From assembly GCF_020497125.1 (NCBI RefSeq), contig NC_059087.1:14479925-14543924 (forward strand): a stretch of 64,000 nt of DNA. Reading direction: 5' to 3'. A program made the position numbers and the translations under genes. The notes under the pieces were generated by a model. The model saw only the letters and a list, made by a program, of their open reading frames with translations, did not search any database and had not been told where the DNA came from. This document shows, one piece after another, positions 33,329 to 45,949 of this stretch (positions are counted from its first letter, which is position 1; each line of letters opens with the position of its first letter). Source of the DNA: Mauremys mutica. Its lineage: Eukaryota; Chordata; Testudines; Geoemydidae.

Positions 33329-33391
33329 CAAAGAGTCCTGTGCTGCTTTTACAGATCCAGACTAACACGGCTACCCCTCTGATATTTGACA
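33329..33391 (-). mobile_element. 63-bp SINE fragment with perfect 13-bp target duplication
   Basis: Minus strand holds 'TATCAGAGGGGTAGCCG', 'TGTTAGTCTGGATCTG', 'TAAAAGCAGCACAGGACTC'. It is flanked by CCAATATAAATAG at 33316-33328 and 33392-33404, identical. The retroposon core is cut off before the usual 'TTAGTCTATAAGG'/tail part. Confidence 0.85.
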
Positions 33392-33619
33392 CCAATATAA
33401 ATAGGCATGAGTCATTCTGCATAATCTTGAACCTACTCCGACAATGTGGGCTTGATAGTTTGACATGAACTTCAGTGTTACTGGGTTTACATTCCACTTG
33501 TGGGAGAAACTGTGGGGAAAACTACAGAATCCCAAAGAGGGAGAAATATTGAACAGAAAAAAGAAAAATAATTGAACAGAGTGAAAAACAAGTCTGTGAA
33601 ACAAAGGAATAGGGATGAG

Positions 33620-33842
33620 ACTTCATTGCTATTGTTACTCATCTAGCTAGATCAATGTTAGTTTGGGTGTGTCTACACATGTCCTGATTTTATAGGGACA
33701 ATCCCGATTCTGGGGTCTTTTTCTTATATAGGCTCCTATTACCCCCCACCCCCATCCCGATTTTTCCAGCTTGCTGTCTGGTCACCCAACTACATATGCC
33801 TCAATCACACCTCCCAACTGCAGTGTAGACATCCCCTAATAC
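33620..33842. mobile_element. Harbinger-like MITE relic with a Tc1-like MITE inside
   Basis: 'TTCATTGCTATTGTTACTCA' (33625) matches 'TTCATTACTATTGTTACTCG' in the element at 1181-1726, and the right end 'CTGCAGTGTAGACATCCC' matches its end. The left end is lost. The middle is replaced by the Tc1-like MITE at 33679-33788. Confidence 0.6.
33679..33788 (-). mobile_element. Tc1/mariner-like MITE, truncated
   Basis: 'GTCCTGATTTTATAGGGACA', 'CTTATATAGGCTCCTATTAC' and the end 'TGTCTGGTCACCC' are the reverse complement of the element at 55937-56058. The left ~12 bp terminal repeat is missing. Confidence 0.72.
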
Positions 33843-36651
33843 GGCACATTGTAGTCTAGGAAAATATACATAACGAACCAGACTCAGCTCTGCTAATGTC
33901 CCTTTACCCAGCTCTGGTGATACAAGGGGCTGTAAAGCCAGGTTAATGCACTACCTGCAGATTCTTCTTGTGTGCACAGAATCCCTGGCTGGTGTAGAAC
34001 AGGTGCAGTGGGTCTAACAACCCAGGGGAAAAAATGGGTATGTAACTGAAAAGCTTCTTTGTACCCTTGCAGTCCCTGGCTCCTATAGAAGCCCTTCTAA
34101 GCAGCACAGAGAGATGAAACAACCCCAGACAAAGACATTGCTTTCCTTTCTACTGTCTCTTCCAATCCTGCACGCAGTGCAGTCTGGCTGTTTCCAAGTC
34201 TGGGGCAGCATGTTTAGATTGAAAACATATTTGTTTTGTTCGAACTGAATCATCTCGAGACAAAATATGGGTTTACAAGACCAGGAAAAACAGGATTGCA
34301 AACTAGTTTTGCAAAAGTCAAATGAGAGAGTTTTGGAAAATCTTTGACCAGAATAGGGTTTGCACATCCTCGGTTATACTGGGTCACGCCTCTAAAGTAA
34401 GGCACTCAAATAAAAAAAGAGAACAGTGGACTGGTTTGAACTCCAACTTCCTGCTTAGACGATGCTATTTCCAAGTGTCAGCGTTCTCTACCTGCAGGCA
34501 ACAGGGAAGCATGAAAGGGAGAGCAGAAGGCTGCAGGAAAAGCCCAGTTTTCTAGCAACCTTTTTCTGTTTATGAATAAATGAAAGAATAACTGACTCTA
34601 TGTGTGTGAGTGAGAGAGAGAGATGGATTATATAGAGTGAAATCGGAGCAGGTTATTATGTTTCTGGACAGTGAAATTCATCTTTAAGCCAGATAAAGTA
34701 CAGTTTGGCTACAAGTCTGATCTGTGATATCCAGTAAGTCTATCTGGCCAATGCTAAAAGGAAATCCTTTGACCAGATAACTTGGAAGCACCCTTGTGCC
34801 TGTGCTTGCATTTCATCATTCCACGCTAATCAGGATGTTATTTAGACTAGTGGCAAAAGTACCATGTAGAGAAAACATTCAGCCTTGAATCTCAGCACTT
34901 GCCTGCTAATCAATACTAAAAATCTATTCAGCAAAGCCTGCCAATTTCTGCACAGGGATCTCTAGAAACTAAGGGTTTGATTCTCATCTACACAAAAGGA
35001 TACTTTACTCTGCTCTGGCATTGAGGTAGTGCCTCAGAGTGAGCATAAACTACATTTACGTTCATGTTACGGCCCGTTGACGTAATGCAAAGCATAAAGG
35101 AGAGTATTAATCTCAGCTCTATTCCTCTCCCTGTAGAATGCCCAACACATCCTACCTTTCAAGTGTACCAGAGTACAAAAGCATAGCAGGGCAGATACAG
35201 GGCCACAAAATACCATAATTCTTTGAGAAACCATACTCATCAAACCCACCGCACTGGCCACTCAGCTCTGCAGAGGCAGCGGAGGAGAAGCTAGTTGATT
35301 ATTAGACTTCTCAAAACATTGCAGAAGGTTTTTTCGATAGATTTCCTACTGTTTCTTTTTACCCGTTTTTGTGCCCCTGCTGGGTTTCTGCAAAACATTG
35401 CGAATGCTGCAATCCATCTGGCAAAAAAATATGCAACGCTGCCCGATTTCACAGCAGAATCAATTTAGCTCTGAACTGTCCCGTTTTCCCCAGGGCTGGT
35501 TCTGGCCTAGTGGAAAAGTGGGATCAATTTTAAATTCACAAAGTGAAAAGTGTTCACAATTCAAATTGCACTGGATGAACAGAACAAAGCCTGTGCATTG
35601 CCTATGCATATATAGTCTCAGACCTGGTCTGCAAACCACTAGTTAGCTACCTATAGGATCTGGGGTGCAGGCATTTAACCTTACATCTCTTTAGAAACTG
35701 GGAAAGATTGATCCCTTCCAATTAAATGTAGGATGAATAATTAAAAATCAGCAGTCTCTAGTTTAATATCTACCATGAAAACTGTTACTATTTGCAGAGG
35801 CAGAGAAGAAATATAGAGCAGGAATCTGAAAAGCTGGGAAGGAAAATAAGCTATATATACAAATTATTTCAAAAGGAATTTTATGTGCTCCAATACCAGG
35901 ACTGAATTTGGTTCTATGGGTTTAATAGGAAAGACTCACAATTTCAAACCACAACTGCTGTGATGCAGGCTATGAATGTCTGTGTGACAGCACCAACATC
36001 TAGTGGAGAGATGCAGCAACTGCACATTTTGTTTAAATGTCTTGGCTTCTTTGCTGTGGCTCTGCATTAGCTGGAGCACTGGTGTGATCTGGTCATGGGA
36101 AATCCTAGGTGAAAGTGGGATCTGATGGGTTAATCTCTGCAATTCTAACAAGTCGAGGAATGTGTATCAAAGGGTCATTTGATCAGAGTCCTTTCATGTC
36201 ACACCAAATAGCTCACCTTGACCTGAGTACTCTTGTTAGTAGGTTGTACACACACTCAAGAAGTAAAGAGCCATAAACAATGTGTTTCTAACATTATTAT
36301 TCTGCAGACAACTTCATAGGAGAGATCCTGTGCTGAACCAACTCCCCTCTCCATCCACTACTGCTTGGTATTCAAAACAATTCATTCTGTGATATTCTGG
36401 AGATCCATGGACTATATGTGACCACACTGCCAGATATAGAGCGACTCCTCCAGACCACCTCTTCTCCCACACCCTCCAGTCCTTGTTGGCCTGGGTCTCA
36501 AAGTGTCTCTTTCCACCAGCCAGCAGCAAGGGTTCTGCAGAATAAGGGTGGTGCATGGAGACACCACTTGAAATTAAAGGACCTGGTAGAGAATCCCAGG
36601 GATCCGTAGTCCTAGATACAGCATTTGTTTAATTAAAAAAAGACAGATTTT
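33843..36651. other. gene-free stretch
   Basis: About 2.8 kb of mostly unique AT-rich sequence; frames up to 94 codons with no domains. No repeat confidently recognised. Confidence 0.4.
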
Positions 36652-36654
36652 TAA

Positions 36655-37177
36655 GGACTAGTCTACACAGTGGGGTACTGCGCTGTATGGGGGTGTGGTT
36701 TCTAAAGCGCACTAATGTGTCACACGTCAATAGGTCTGCATAGACCCCGCTGGCGTGCACTAAAAGTCAGGGCCGGCTCCAGGCACCAGCAAAGGCAGGA
36801 GGTGCTTGGGGTGGCAATGGAAAGGGGCGGCACGTCTGGGTCTTCGGCAGCAGGTCCCTCACTCCCTCTCAGAGGGAAGGACCCACCACTGGATTACCGC
36901 CAAAGAATGAAGCAGCTCAGTAGAGCTGCCACCGAAGTGCCGCCGATTGCAGCTTTATCTTTTTTGTTTTGTTTTGTTTTTTGGCTTCGCCGCTTGGGGC
37001 AGCAAAAAGCTGGAGCCGGCCCTGCCTCTAGTGCTCTTTAATGTAGCACTGTTTCAAACTGCACGACATTAAAGTGCAGCAGCAGGGTCTACACAGACCA
37101 ATTAATGTGCAACACATTTGTGCGCTTCAGAAATCACACCCCCGTATAGCGCATTGCCCCACCATATAGACAGGCCC
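36655..37177. mobile_element. Harbinger-like MITE interrupted by a hAT MITE
   Basis: Left end GGACTAGTCTACACAGTGGG and the reverse complement of the right end, GGGCCTGTCTATATGGTGGG, are inverted repeats extending more than 60 bp. TAA flanks both ends (36652-36654, 37178-37180). Without the 257-bp hAT insert the element would be about 266 bp. Confidence 0.78.
36768..37024. mobile_element. hAT-type MITE inside a Harbinger-like MITE
   Basis: Begins CAGGGCCGGCTCCAGG and ends CTGGAGCCGGCCCTG. Flanking 8-mers CTAAAAGT and CCTCTAGT match at only four positions, so the target duplication has decayed or the host was rearranged. Interior holds a GTTTT-type run near 36960-36982. Frame 36715-37041 is not a gene. 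Confidence 0.82.
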
Positions 37178-37424
37178 TAAGTAATCTTGGATTTCCCTTT
37201 TTGCCCTCTTCAGGAACAAGCTTCCTAAGGGAGGGCTATGAAGAAACATTTCCTAATGGTTGGAGCATTCCACTGTGCAGTCATTTCCCAACAGAAGAGG
37301 TGAAAGCCTCATCCTTCCTGGCATTTAAAACTATGAGGACCTCACTCTTGGGGCAGGGTCCCAACCAGAACCCTAAATCCAAATACCCCCTGAACTAGTG
37401 GAAGGCTGAGTCTCAGTCTGGAAT
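37178..37424. other. gap between MITE and CR1
   Basis: No gene; may include more diverged CR1 sequence at its right side. Confidence 0.35.
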
Positions 37425-38430
37425 CCAGATTTAACTGCATGACTTGGACTCATCTCTAACAAAGGGATGTCAAAAAACTGGGTGACTGGGCAACAAAATG
37501 GCCGATGAAATTCAATGTTGATATATGCAAAGTGATGCACCTTGGAAAACATAATCTCAGTGATACCTACAATACTGATGGGGTCTAAATTAGCTGCTGC
37601 CACTGAAGAAAAAGATCTTGGAGTCATCGTGGACAGTTCTCTGAAAACATCTGCTCAATGTGCAGCAGCAGTCTAAAAAGCGAACAGAATGTTCAGAATC
37701 ATTAGGAAAGAGGCAGATAATAACAAAGAAAATATCATACTGCCATCGTTTAAACCATGGTACGTCCACGTTTAAGTGGCCCCATCTCAAAAAGAATATA
37801 TCAGAATTGGAAAAAGTACAGAGAAGAGCAACAAAAATGATCGGGGTATGGAACAGCTTTCACATGAGGAGAGATTAAAAAGACTGGGAAAAGAGATGAC
37901 TAAATGGGGAGGTGATAGAGGTCTATAAAATCATGAATAGTGTGGAGAAAGTGAATAAGGAAATGTTGTTTACCCCTTCATATAACACAAGAACCAAGAG
38001 TCACCCAATGAAATCAATAGGCAGCAGATTTAAAACAAAGAAAAAGGAAATACTCCTTCACAGAACACACAGTCATCCTGTGGAACTTATTGTCAGGGGA
38101 TGTTGTGAAGGCCAAAAGTACAACTGGGTTAAAAAAAACCAAACAATTAGATACACTCATGGAGGATTGGTTCATCAATGGCTATTAGCCAAGATGGTCA
38201 GGGATGCACCCCATGCTGGGTGTCCCTAAGCCCCTAACTGCCAGAAGCTGGGAGTGATGGATAACTGGATAATTGCCCTGTTCTGTACATTCCCTGCTGC
38301 CTGGGATTCTGCACTGTGCCACTTGGCATTTGTTTACTGTCATTTGTATAGACTATTTTATCCCTCGGGTGTTACACATTGGTTAGGACCTGCCTGAACT
38401 GTGATTAAAATCCCTTTGTAACTAAGATCA
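37425..38430 (+). pseudogene. CR1 LINE 3' half (ORF2 C-terminus and 3' tail), decayed
   Basis: The segment follows the CR1 ORF2 C-terminal region: 'NWVTGQQNGR'-type sequence near 37475, 'FNVDICKVMHLG' near 37512-37545, 'EKDLGVIVD' near 37610-37635, then 'ELEKVQRRATKMIG' (37805-37850) and 'RLKRLGKE' near 37870. The 3' part runs 'YKIMNSVEKVNKEMLFTP' near 37925-37980 and ends in tail sequence around 38160-38430 ('GGCTATTAGCCAAGATGGTC', 'CTGTTCTGTACATTCCC'). Frameshifts and in-frame stops separate these pieces, so no active ORF2 remains; the reverse transcriptase catalytic block is upstream of the truncation and absent. The frames at 37660-37878 and 37912-38229 are remnants. Confidence 0.88.
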
Positions 38431-39752
38431 TCTTTCTGAAGATTTTACCTTTGTTTCATGTACATGAAGGGACTCCAAGCCTATAAAATTAAACTGGCTT
38501 TTTATGAAGAGAACTATTTATAGAGACACTATGCAACTGCAGCTAGCATTCTAGCCATGTGCACATAGACTGACTTCCCAGTGCCTTCTCCAAACTCTTC
38601 CCTCTTGCAACCTGTGCTCTTCCTTGTAAGTTGCTATAATGCCAAGCGCTTTCCTTGTCTGAAAGAGGGATATGAACTCCTGAGGTTCTGGTCCCAGCTG
38701 TCCTACTCACTCACTGCATGACTCTGGACAAGTCACAGAGGTGCAAAATTTTCAAACTTGTGTTCCTGAAGAAAGACATGTAGAGCCATATCCAGGCACA
38801 ATAGCACTGTATCAGATTCTAGGACCCTTCAGATGGAGCAGAGGTGGATGTTGCAACCCCCCTGTACACAGGCTATTTCAGGTGCCTATCAAGTCTCAGT
38901 AGAAACTACTTACAAAAACGCTTTCCCTTGAAGAATCCATCTGCCTCTAAAATATCCCAGCCTCTTAGCTGGGATGAATCTGTTAGCGCTTTCATTCTCA
39001 CCAGACTTTCACTGCCACTGTTCACAGCTACCTACCCAACTCCCAGTTCCTGCAAACTAGCGCCTTTCAAACTTCCTGGATAGCCTGGCTTCGTCATGAA
39101 GACACCTTCTCTATCAAAGGGAACTTCTCTCTGCATTGCTACGCCCACAGTATTGTCTCCTTATTGCAGATGCAAGTTAAAAGTCAGGAAATATAACTGG
39201 TGACTACAGTCTACAAGGGCCTGTCTACATGGCAAGTTATTGCACAGCAAGGCCGGTTAGACAAGCACTAAGAAAAGCTAAAGGCTGCATAATGGTCACA
39301 CATTTAGACTATTGCCTCTGGGACAAACATCTCCTGACTGACACTACGGCTGGAGAGAAGGAGAACTTCTCTGTCCAGTTTAAGTGGGTCATGAGACACC
39401 CCAAATAAATAGACTCTTTCACTTCAACCACATAGTGAAGCATCTGGCATTCCACGTGATACCAAATGACTGATTATTCTTGATCAGAATACCCTGGGCC
39501 TGATCCTCCATTGCCCTGGCAACTTTGCGTAGTCATTAACATTAGCACAAAGTGGGTGTACAGGTCTACCTTTCTGATTTGTAAATGACTACACAAGAAA
39601 CAGAGCAACAGAAAGTCAGGCCCCCCTAAGTACAAATAGGACATTCTCCCCAACTGATCACACGTCTTTTGTCTCCTTCCTTATGTGGCTTCAGCTAAAG
39701 AAATCAGTGCTGAAAAATATTGTTGACTCAAGATAGACACTTGTCCACTCCT
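38431..39752. other. gene-free stretch
   Basis: A MIR-like scrap ('GGTCCCAGCTGTCCTACTC', 'GACTCTGGACAAGTCAC') lies at 38690-38735, and a single Harbinger-like end ('GGGCCTGTCTACATGGC') at 39219. The 79-codon frame at 38844-39083 has no domain. Confidence 0.4.
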
Positions 39753-39753
39753 A

Positions 39754-39784
<31 letters not shown>
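39753..39784. repeat. (AAAG)n microsatellite
   Basis: Eight tandem AAAG units. Confidence 0.93.
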
Positions 39785-40794
39785 CCCAGACCTTAGTCTG
39801 GGCTTATGTTATTTCAAGATTTGATGTTCATTAATTTACAGCCTGAAAGTTGGTTCCAAACATCTGTGAAACTTACTGAAACCACACTGAAGTTGCTCAG
39901 ATTTGCCCTGTCACCAACACTAACAATTAACTGGATGAGAGCAAACTCTAAACTATAGGTTCTGAACCGGGGGCCATGACTGTCCACCCTCTCTTGCTAG
40001 ATGGGAGGTACCCTGACCCTCACAAGAGTTGGGGTCCTGATGCTTATACTATGTAAAAGGTTTAGAACCTCTTTTCTAAAAGGTTCTCGGGAGAGAGCCT
40101 CCTGATTGTCTTGCTTGAAACCACTAGATGTCAGACTTGGTCTTTCATTTGAGTTTATTTTTTTTATCTGTTGTGTCAGTTGCTGCAAAGAATGAAAAAC
40201 TAAAGCCCACATTTTAACTGAAGTCCAGTATCTTAGTTTAACAGTGCAGTTCTGCATGAATATCATGGGTGTGATGTTTTGGGGGAAAATGCAAGACAAG
40301 CTCTCTCACTAGCTGAATGGGAACCGTTCTGCTCACAATTCGGCTGAGTATTTTATCTTCTTAAACAGAACAAAGTCGAGAAGTTTTTGTTTAAATATTG
40401 ATTTTATAAGCTGCATTGTTAAATGCCTCCAGAGACGCTAGAAAATGACACCTCCCTTCATACTGATCTTTTTTGTCCTTCTCCATTGGCCAAACACAAG
40501 GTTGTTGGGCTAAGACCATTTGAGCGAGAGAGGTTTTTTAGGAAGCTCACAAGGGACATTGTAAATGTCTACTTGAAACACATTGAAAAATCCTTCACCA
40601 CCAGGAGTGGATTTTTTCATGACCTGCTAGAGATGGGATAAAACCACAAACCCTGGATGCAGATCTTGAACCCCCTATTGTGTGAATTGCTTTGGGTCTT
40701 AGGTTATGGTGTGGTTCTGGGGGCCAACTGCAAAGTTTACATTTCAAACACTCTTCCTCATCCATTTTTCAAAAAATCTCAGGCGATCTGTCTC
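39785..40794. other. gene-free stretch with a possible hAT relic at 39955-40085
   Basis: 'AGGTTCTGAACCGGGGGCCA' and 'GGTTTAGAACCTC' could be decayed hAT ends, but no duplication is seen. Remaining frames have no domain. Confidence 0.35.
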
Positions 40795-40925
40795 TGGGGA
40801 GTATGGCTGGTTTTGTGGAAAGGACACTGCAATTGCGAACCAGGAGATTTGGGTCTAATCCCTAGCTCTGCCACTAATGTGCAGTATGGTCTTGGGCAAA
40901 TCACTTAATCTCTGTATTCTACATT
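40795..40925 (+). repeat. MIR-like SINE
   Basis: 'ATTTGGGTCTAATCCCTAGC', 'TCTGCCACTAATGTGC' and 'GGTCTTGGGCAAATCACTTA' match the conserved MIR core in plus orientation. Confidence 0.75.
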
Positions 40926-41040
40926 GACTCTGTAGGCTGGTGGTTAAAGCACTCACTGAGCTGAGGAGAAGGATTTGAACCTACATCCCAGGTAATTACC
41001 CTAACCACCAGGCTATTGGCTATCATGGTACAGGGTCATC
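40926..41040. repeat. tRNA-derived SINE-like repeat
   Basis: 'GGCTGGTGGTTAAAGCACTC' resembles an A-box head and 'AAGGATTTGAACCTA' a B-box. 'TTACCCTAACCACCAGGCTA' is an inverted counterpart of the head, so two opposed copies may be fused. Confidence 0.5.
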
Positions 41041-42435
41041 AAAAACTATTCAACCAGTTCTCGTTGTGAGATTAAATACTTGGGAGGCACTCTGCTGTGG
41101 TAATGGGAGCCATTTAAGTAGATAGATACAAAATGCTTTTGCTGTAATCCCAGAGGGGGACATCTCACCCCAGATGACCAAATCTTAGCAGAACTACAAG
41201 CACTTCATATTTTCCTATCTCTTTGATGGGATTTGAAAGTAACACATGCACATGTCAGGTCAGATGTAAGTTCTCATCCCTTCCCACCTAAAATGTCAAA
41301 GTTCCCGGTTTCCACTAACACGGACATGGAGAGAAACATTCACTGAGCTCTCCTGAATGCTAATACGCAGTATGCTTTGAAGATCGGCAAAGCCTGACTT
41401 GTCTGTCATACTGGCCATTCATTCCAAGCAGATAGATAGCAGGAAGCCTTCTCTGGTGAGTGAAACAACAAAAGCGTGAGCTGGCAATGGGATACATCAG
41501 AGAGCAGAGCCTGGGGGAAGTGAAAAAGCAGAGGGCCATAATGGATTAAAGGAACAACAGGGATCATTTCACCTATGAAGAGGGAAGAAGCAAGTGGACT
41601 CAGAAAGTGCACTGTAATTCTGGGCATGCCAGGGAGCTGACCATCAGGACATGGAACCTGTGAGGATGGAGAAAGCATTGTAAGGCAAATTAGCTATCGG
41701 GGAGAGCACCAGAAAGAGGAATGTGTGAGAAGAGAAAATATCAAGGAACATTTTGGCAGGGGAACCTTCGAATATGGATATTTTTCAGATGGCCAGTTCC
41801 AGTGTGTGAATCCATAGGAGGATGTATATTTAGGTCCACAACAAATGCAGTGATGGCACAAGGCTGTCTTGGAAAACTGGGCTTAGTCCAGATTGTGACA
41901 CCATAAAAATCTATCAGAGCAGATAACGTTATTCTCACCTCAGGGCCTCAAAAGCCTATTTAAAAATCCACAAAAATTGGAGCACTGACTCATTTATTCT
42001 CTGTATAGGCAACTCAGAGGAGCCCTTAAACTGAGATCCTCTCCTCTCTAGCTGGGGAGTAAGAGGAAGTCAGGGGCTTGTTCCCCCCAGCCCCTCGCAT
42101 AGCCAAGTAAGACCTGTGACAATCTAGCCCACAGTGAAGCCTTCACTGTTTCTCTCCACATAAGTATCAAGTGGTGGTGACAGCTGCCATGCGTGAGACA
42201 TGCCATCCTCTTCTTCTCATGAACGTGCCTAGGAGAGACTACTCTTACTGTAGAAGAAGAACGAGGTAGGCATCTACTACAAGTAAACACATATATGCAT
42301 GTTCCATGGATATTCATCTGAATATGAGCTGTAGTCATGCAGCTTTAGGTTTACAGCTGGAAAGTTGTGGTAGCCATGATGTTTTTTTAAAGGGACTATT
42401 CATGAGGAAATATTGGGGGTTTGCAAACAAGGGAA
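41041..42435. other. gene-free stretch
   Basis: Frames up to 96 codons with no domain. No repeat recognised. Confidence 0.4.
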
Positions 42436-42527
42436 TTCATGAAGTAGGTTTTAGCCCACAAAAGCTTATGCTCAAATAAATTTGTTAGTCTCTACGATGC
42501 CACAAGTACTCCTTGTTCTTTTTGCCT
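42436..42527 (-). mobile_element. turtle-type SINE/short retroposon fragment
   Basis: 'CCCACAAAAGCTTATGCTCA', 'AATAAATTTGTTAGTCTCTA' and 'CCACAAGTACTCCTTGTTC' match the 3' half of the family in reverse orientation; the head is missing. Confidence 0.8.
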
Positions 42528-44462
42528 GATTCTAAGAGTTACACTCATCCAGCCAGGAGACAGAAACATACCACACTGCGTGACCCATGCATCCTATCAC
42601 AAGAGCCTGGCTACTGAATACTTTCAAGGAACAAGCTACAGCCAAGATTTCTTCCTAGAAATATGAGGAATAACATAGACATTTGAGAAAACCACAATCT
42701 ATTCACAAACATTGAAACAGAACACAAAGGGTGACATTCATTAGTTATTCACCCAGCTATACTGATAAATTCTATTTCTATAAACACCTTTCATCCTGAA
42801 GCATCTCAAAGCACTTGAAAAACTTTTATATGTGATGGAATTGCTCCATTCACTGTTAAATTGCAGCCACCATAGCTATGGAGCACGGTGGCTATTCAAC
42901 AGCAGCACTATACAACAGTTTAGGACAGAAGGTAAAGAAGGACATTAATTTAACACAGGAGAATGTTATTACCACAGTTAGAATGTGTCCAGAACACTCC
43001 ATTCCTCTGCGAAATTATGTGTTGCTGTAAATATGGCTCACTAAGAAGTCATGGTTGAATGAAGATTACCAACAGTGTCTTATGTATTCAACTTCTCCTT
43101 ACACAATCATGGATCTTTTCAAATAAATAATAAGATTGTTCTTTCTTTTACTGCAGTGGCTAAGCAACAAATACAGAAATTCTTATGCTTCAGCATGATC
43201 CAGGTTAGAACTAAGTTGTCTGCTCCAGACTTGAGAGCAATGTACATTCAGATGGAGTACTTGGTCTCGGCTTTGTTGGTATGTGTCCAAAAGAGAGAGG
43301 AGCCACCTTTATCGAGATTCATTGTGCAAACGAGTCGTGTACTCTGCTTAGAATAAGGCAAGGTTTCCTGAGGCAGAAAAGTCAGGCCCCCGGGAGTGTA
43401 CCATTGCAACACAGACCTCACATCTGAAGAATGACAAGACCCAAGAGAGACCTGTTGTGTTCAAATAAAATATATAGCCAATAAGTGCAAAGTCTCTGAC
43501 AACTTTTCTACATAAGAAATAGGACAATCCCTCCCTGGAATTCAGGACACTATGTTACACACATTTCATAAGGTTGTTAAAGTGTCCCAGTTCTACTCCT
43601 GCTCCTCTGCCCTGGTAATGTACATGGCTGACGCACTGGCAGTATGACAGACGGATTACAGGAGTTTTGATTTGTGTCAACAGTAAATTGTAGCTACAAT
43701 AACTGGGTCCACAACAGGATAATCCTGCGTAACGAGAGGCATTTGGGGAATGAGCGTTGGGCAGGTGCGCCTCAGGATTTATAGTCCAAATTTGTATCCT
43801 GGGGTAACCCTACAGCTGATTTTAAAAGGGCAATCAATAAACACCACCAGGTGTGGGGCTGGCCCCCATTTAATAGCAAGTCCTCTAAAAATGTCCATTC
43901 CCACTAAACACCAAGCTTCTAACATGCTTAACATGGGGGGGGGGGGAATCGTAGGGGAGTTTGAAGTGGTAATGGGCCATGAAGCATATGGCAGTGTTCT
44001 GGCATCTCGAGAGCCATATGCACAGGCCTACAAACTGTTGGGATGTGATACAATACAGATAATATCCATGATAAATTATTCACTTAACCAAAAATTGTAC
44101 ATCAACCCTCAACAGCTGGTAAAAGCTGGATTCTTGCCCAGTACATTAAGGAAGTTTGCTTCCTCAAAGCTGTACTGTTCTTTGGGGGATTTGAATTATG
44201 CATGTTACCATGAAAGCTAATGCTGTACATATGCATTCGAAGTTATTATTAACCTCATCAGGCAGAGAAGGAGTAGAGAAGGCAGCTGTTTTTTCAGCTA
44301 GTGTGCTTAGGATGAGCTACGGACTGGCTGAAATAAAGGATACAAGTGAGGATTTCTTCCCTGGTGGCCAGGCCAGTCCTGCAGGGTGTGGGCTGCAGGC
44401 TGATGCTAGTGGTTATGAGTCATCTTTATTTTTCGATGCTAAAAGAATAAAAACACCCTCTA
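42528..44462. other. gene-free stretch with a G-run
   Basis: A 12-base G-run at 43935-43946 lies inside the 156-codon plus-strand frame 43750-44220, which has no domain. 'CTATAAACACCTTTCATCC' near 42780 belongs to the degenerate family at 44463. Not called as a gene. Confidence 0.4.
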
Positions 44463-44543
44463 GTTGTTTATTAATATATTGCACTTCTCTAGTGCCTTGC
44501 AGCTGAGATTTTTACAGTGCTTTGCAGACATTGATGAATTAAG
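44463..44543. repeat. degenerate amniote repeat
   Basis: 'TGCACTTCTCTAGTGCCTTG', 'CAGCTGAGATTTTTACAGTG', 'CTTTGCAGACATTGATGAAT' match a reptilian/avian ancient repeat; similar pieces are near 6360 and 42780. Confidence 0.45.
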
Positions 44544-44867
44544 TCCGACCCCACCCCTGAGCAATAGGTTTGTTATAGGAAGAGGCATTGAGCCAGATCC
44601 TGCTCTAATTTGCCCCATTACAGACTGCAGTATGGTTGCACAGGGTGCAGGTCACTGCAGAATTTGGCCTCTTCTGCCACATTCGTGTCTGGTATCACTT
44701 CTCTGGTGACACTGGAGTAATGCCAAGAGGGAGCATGAATGAATGCCTCTGCTAGATACGATGTTAAGGACAAGGAAGTGTTGTATAATGTGTGTCACTT
44801 AAAAAGCTGGAATGACGTTCTGGGCAGCTTCAGCAGATGACTACTGTGTTCAACAGATCTTAACTAT
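44544..44867. other. gene-free stretch with palindromic repeat pieces
   Basis: 'GCCAGATCCTGCTCTAATTT' (44591) and 'GGTGACACTGGAGTAATGCC' (44703) are arms of the amniote repeat family discussed in the findings. Confidence 0.4.
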
Positions 44868-44960
44868 GGCCCTGATTCAGTAAGGTATTTAATGCTTCAG
44901 TGGGATTACTCATATGCTTAAAGTTAGGCACGTAGTTAGGTACCTTGCTGAATCAGAGCC
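44868..44960. mobile_element. short palindromic MITE
   Basis: Begins GGCCCTGATTCAGTAAGG and ends CCTTGCTGAATCAGAGCC, inverted with two mismatches over about 18 bp; 93 bp overall. A common amniote repeat by my recognition; superfamily not assigned. Confidence 0.72.
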
Positions 44961-45668
44961 TGCCAGGGGATGTCCATCTCAGGATGGATGTAAACTCGGC
45001 TTAGCTACAAACACCATCAAGTCATGCCACCCACCATTCAAGACAAGGGCCAGCCATACAGAGAACTGGAAGGGCACCATCTAAAGTTGAAGGTTCTTAG
45101 TGGCTGGCGGTAAACCATCAGCCCCTCTCCACAGCCAGCTTTCACCTGCCTGCTATACTCTGTTGATGGTTTCCCAGACCGTAAGCTTTCCTAGAATAAC
45201 ATCATGGCATGAATGTCATGCCACCTTTTTCCCCAGAGTTCAAGCCTGCCAGGTTGCAAACCATGATATTCAAATTTCATTTGGCCAAGCCTCTTTTGGG
45301 CCAAACAGTTCTCCTGGCTTTAGTGGGAAGTCCTGAAGTTTTAAAACTCGATCCTTCTGGCAGGCTGAATGCCACTGAAGAATACTCAAAAAGCACTGCC
45401 TTTCTACAGGGTACTTGAAATTGTAAGGCTCCAAGCCTGCAGATACACTATCTGAAATAAGCACACCTTGCTCCAGCACAGTACACCCAGGGAGGGACTG
45501 GGAGGTTAAGGGTAAGTTAATTATCTCATTCTGGGTACACATCTTAGAGCATTACATCAGTTTTCCCTAACATCACTGGATACTCCCCTTTACCCTCAAT
45601 ATTTTGGTTCTGCCAATATACTTAGGGATTCACTTCAGACTGGGATATCTTGGATAGGTGACCAACTG
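44961..45668. other. gene-free stretch
   Basis: Frames up to 90 codons on both strands with no domain. Confidence 0.4.
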
Positions 45669-45949
45669 GTACCTGTCACAGTTCAGGACAAATGCATCTG
45701 TATTCCCTTTCCATGGTCCAACAAGAGCACCTATTTTTAGGCTTCTGGCTCCCAGCTGTCAGTTTTCTTAGGCGGAGACTATGTCTCTCTCCCTCGGGAC
45801 CAGGGTTTTTCCAGTTCCCTGCTTAAATTGTGATATTTCCAGCAAGCCAGACCGCCTAATCAGGCCACTGTCTGCACTTTGCTCTCTTTTCAGAGGATAT
45901 AACTGCCCACAGTTATAAATGACCACACAGCCTTTCTTAAGCAAGCATA

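Noticed and set aside
43750..44220. 156-codon plus-strand frame
   Set aside because: Includes a 12-base G-run and has no recognisable motif.
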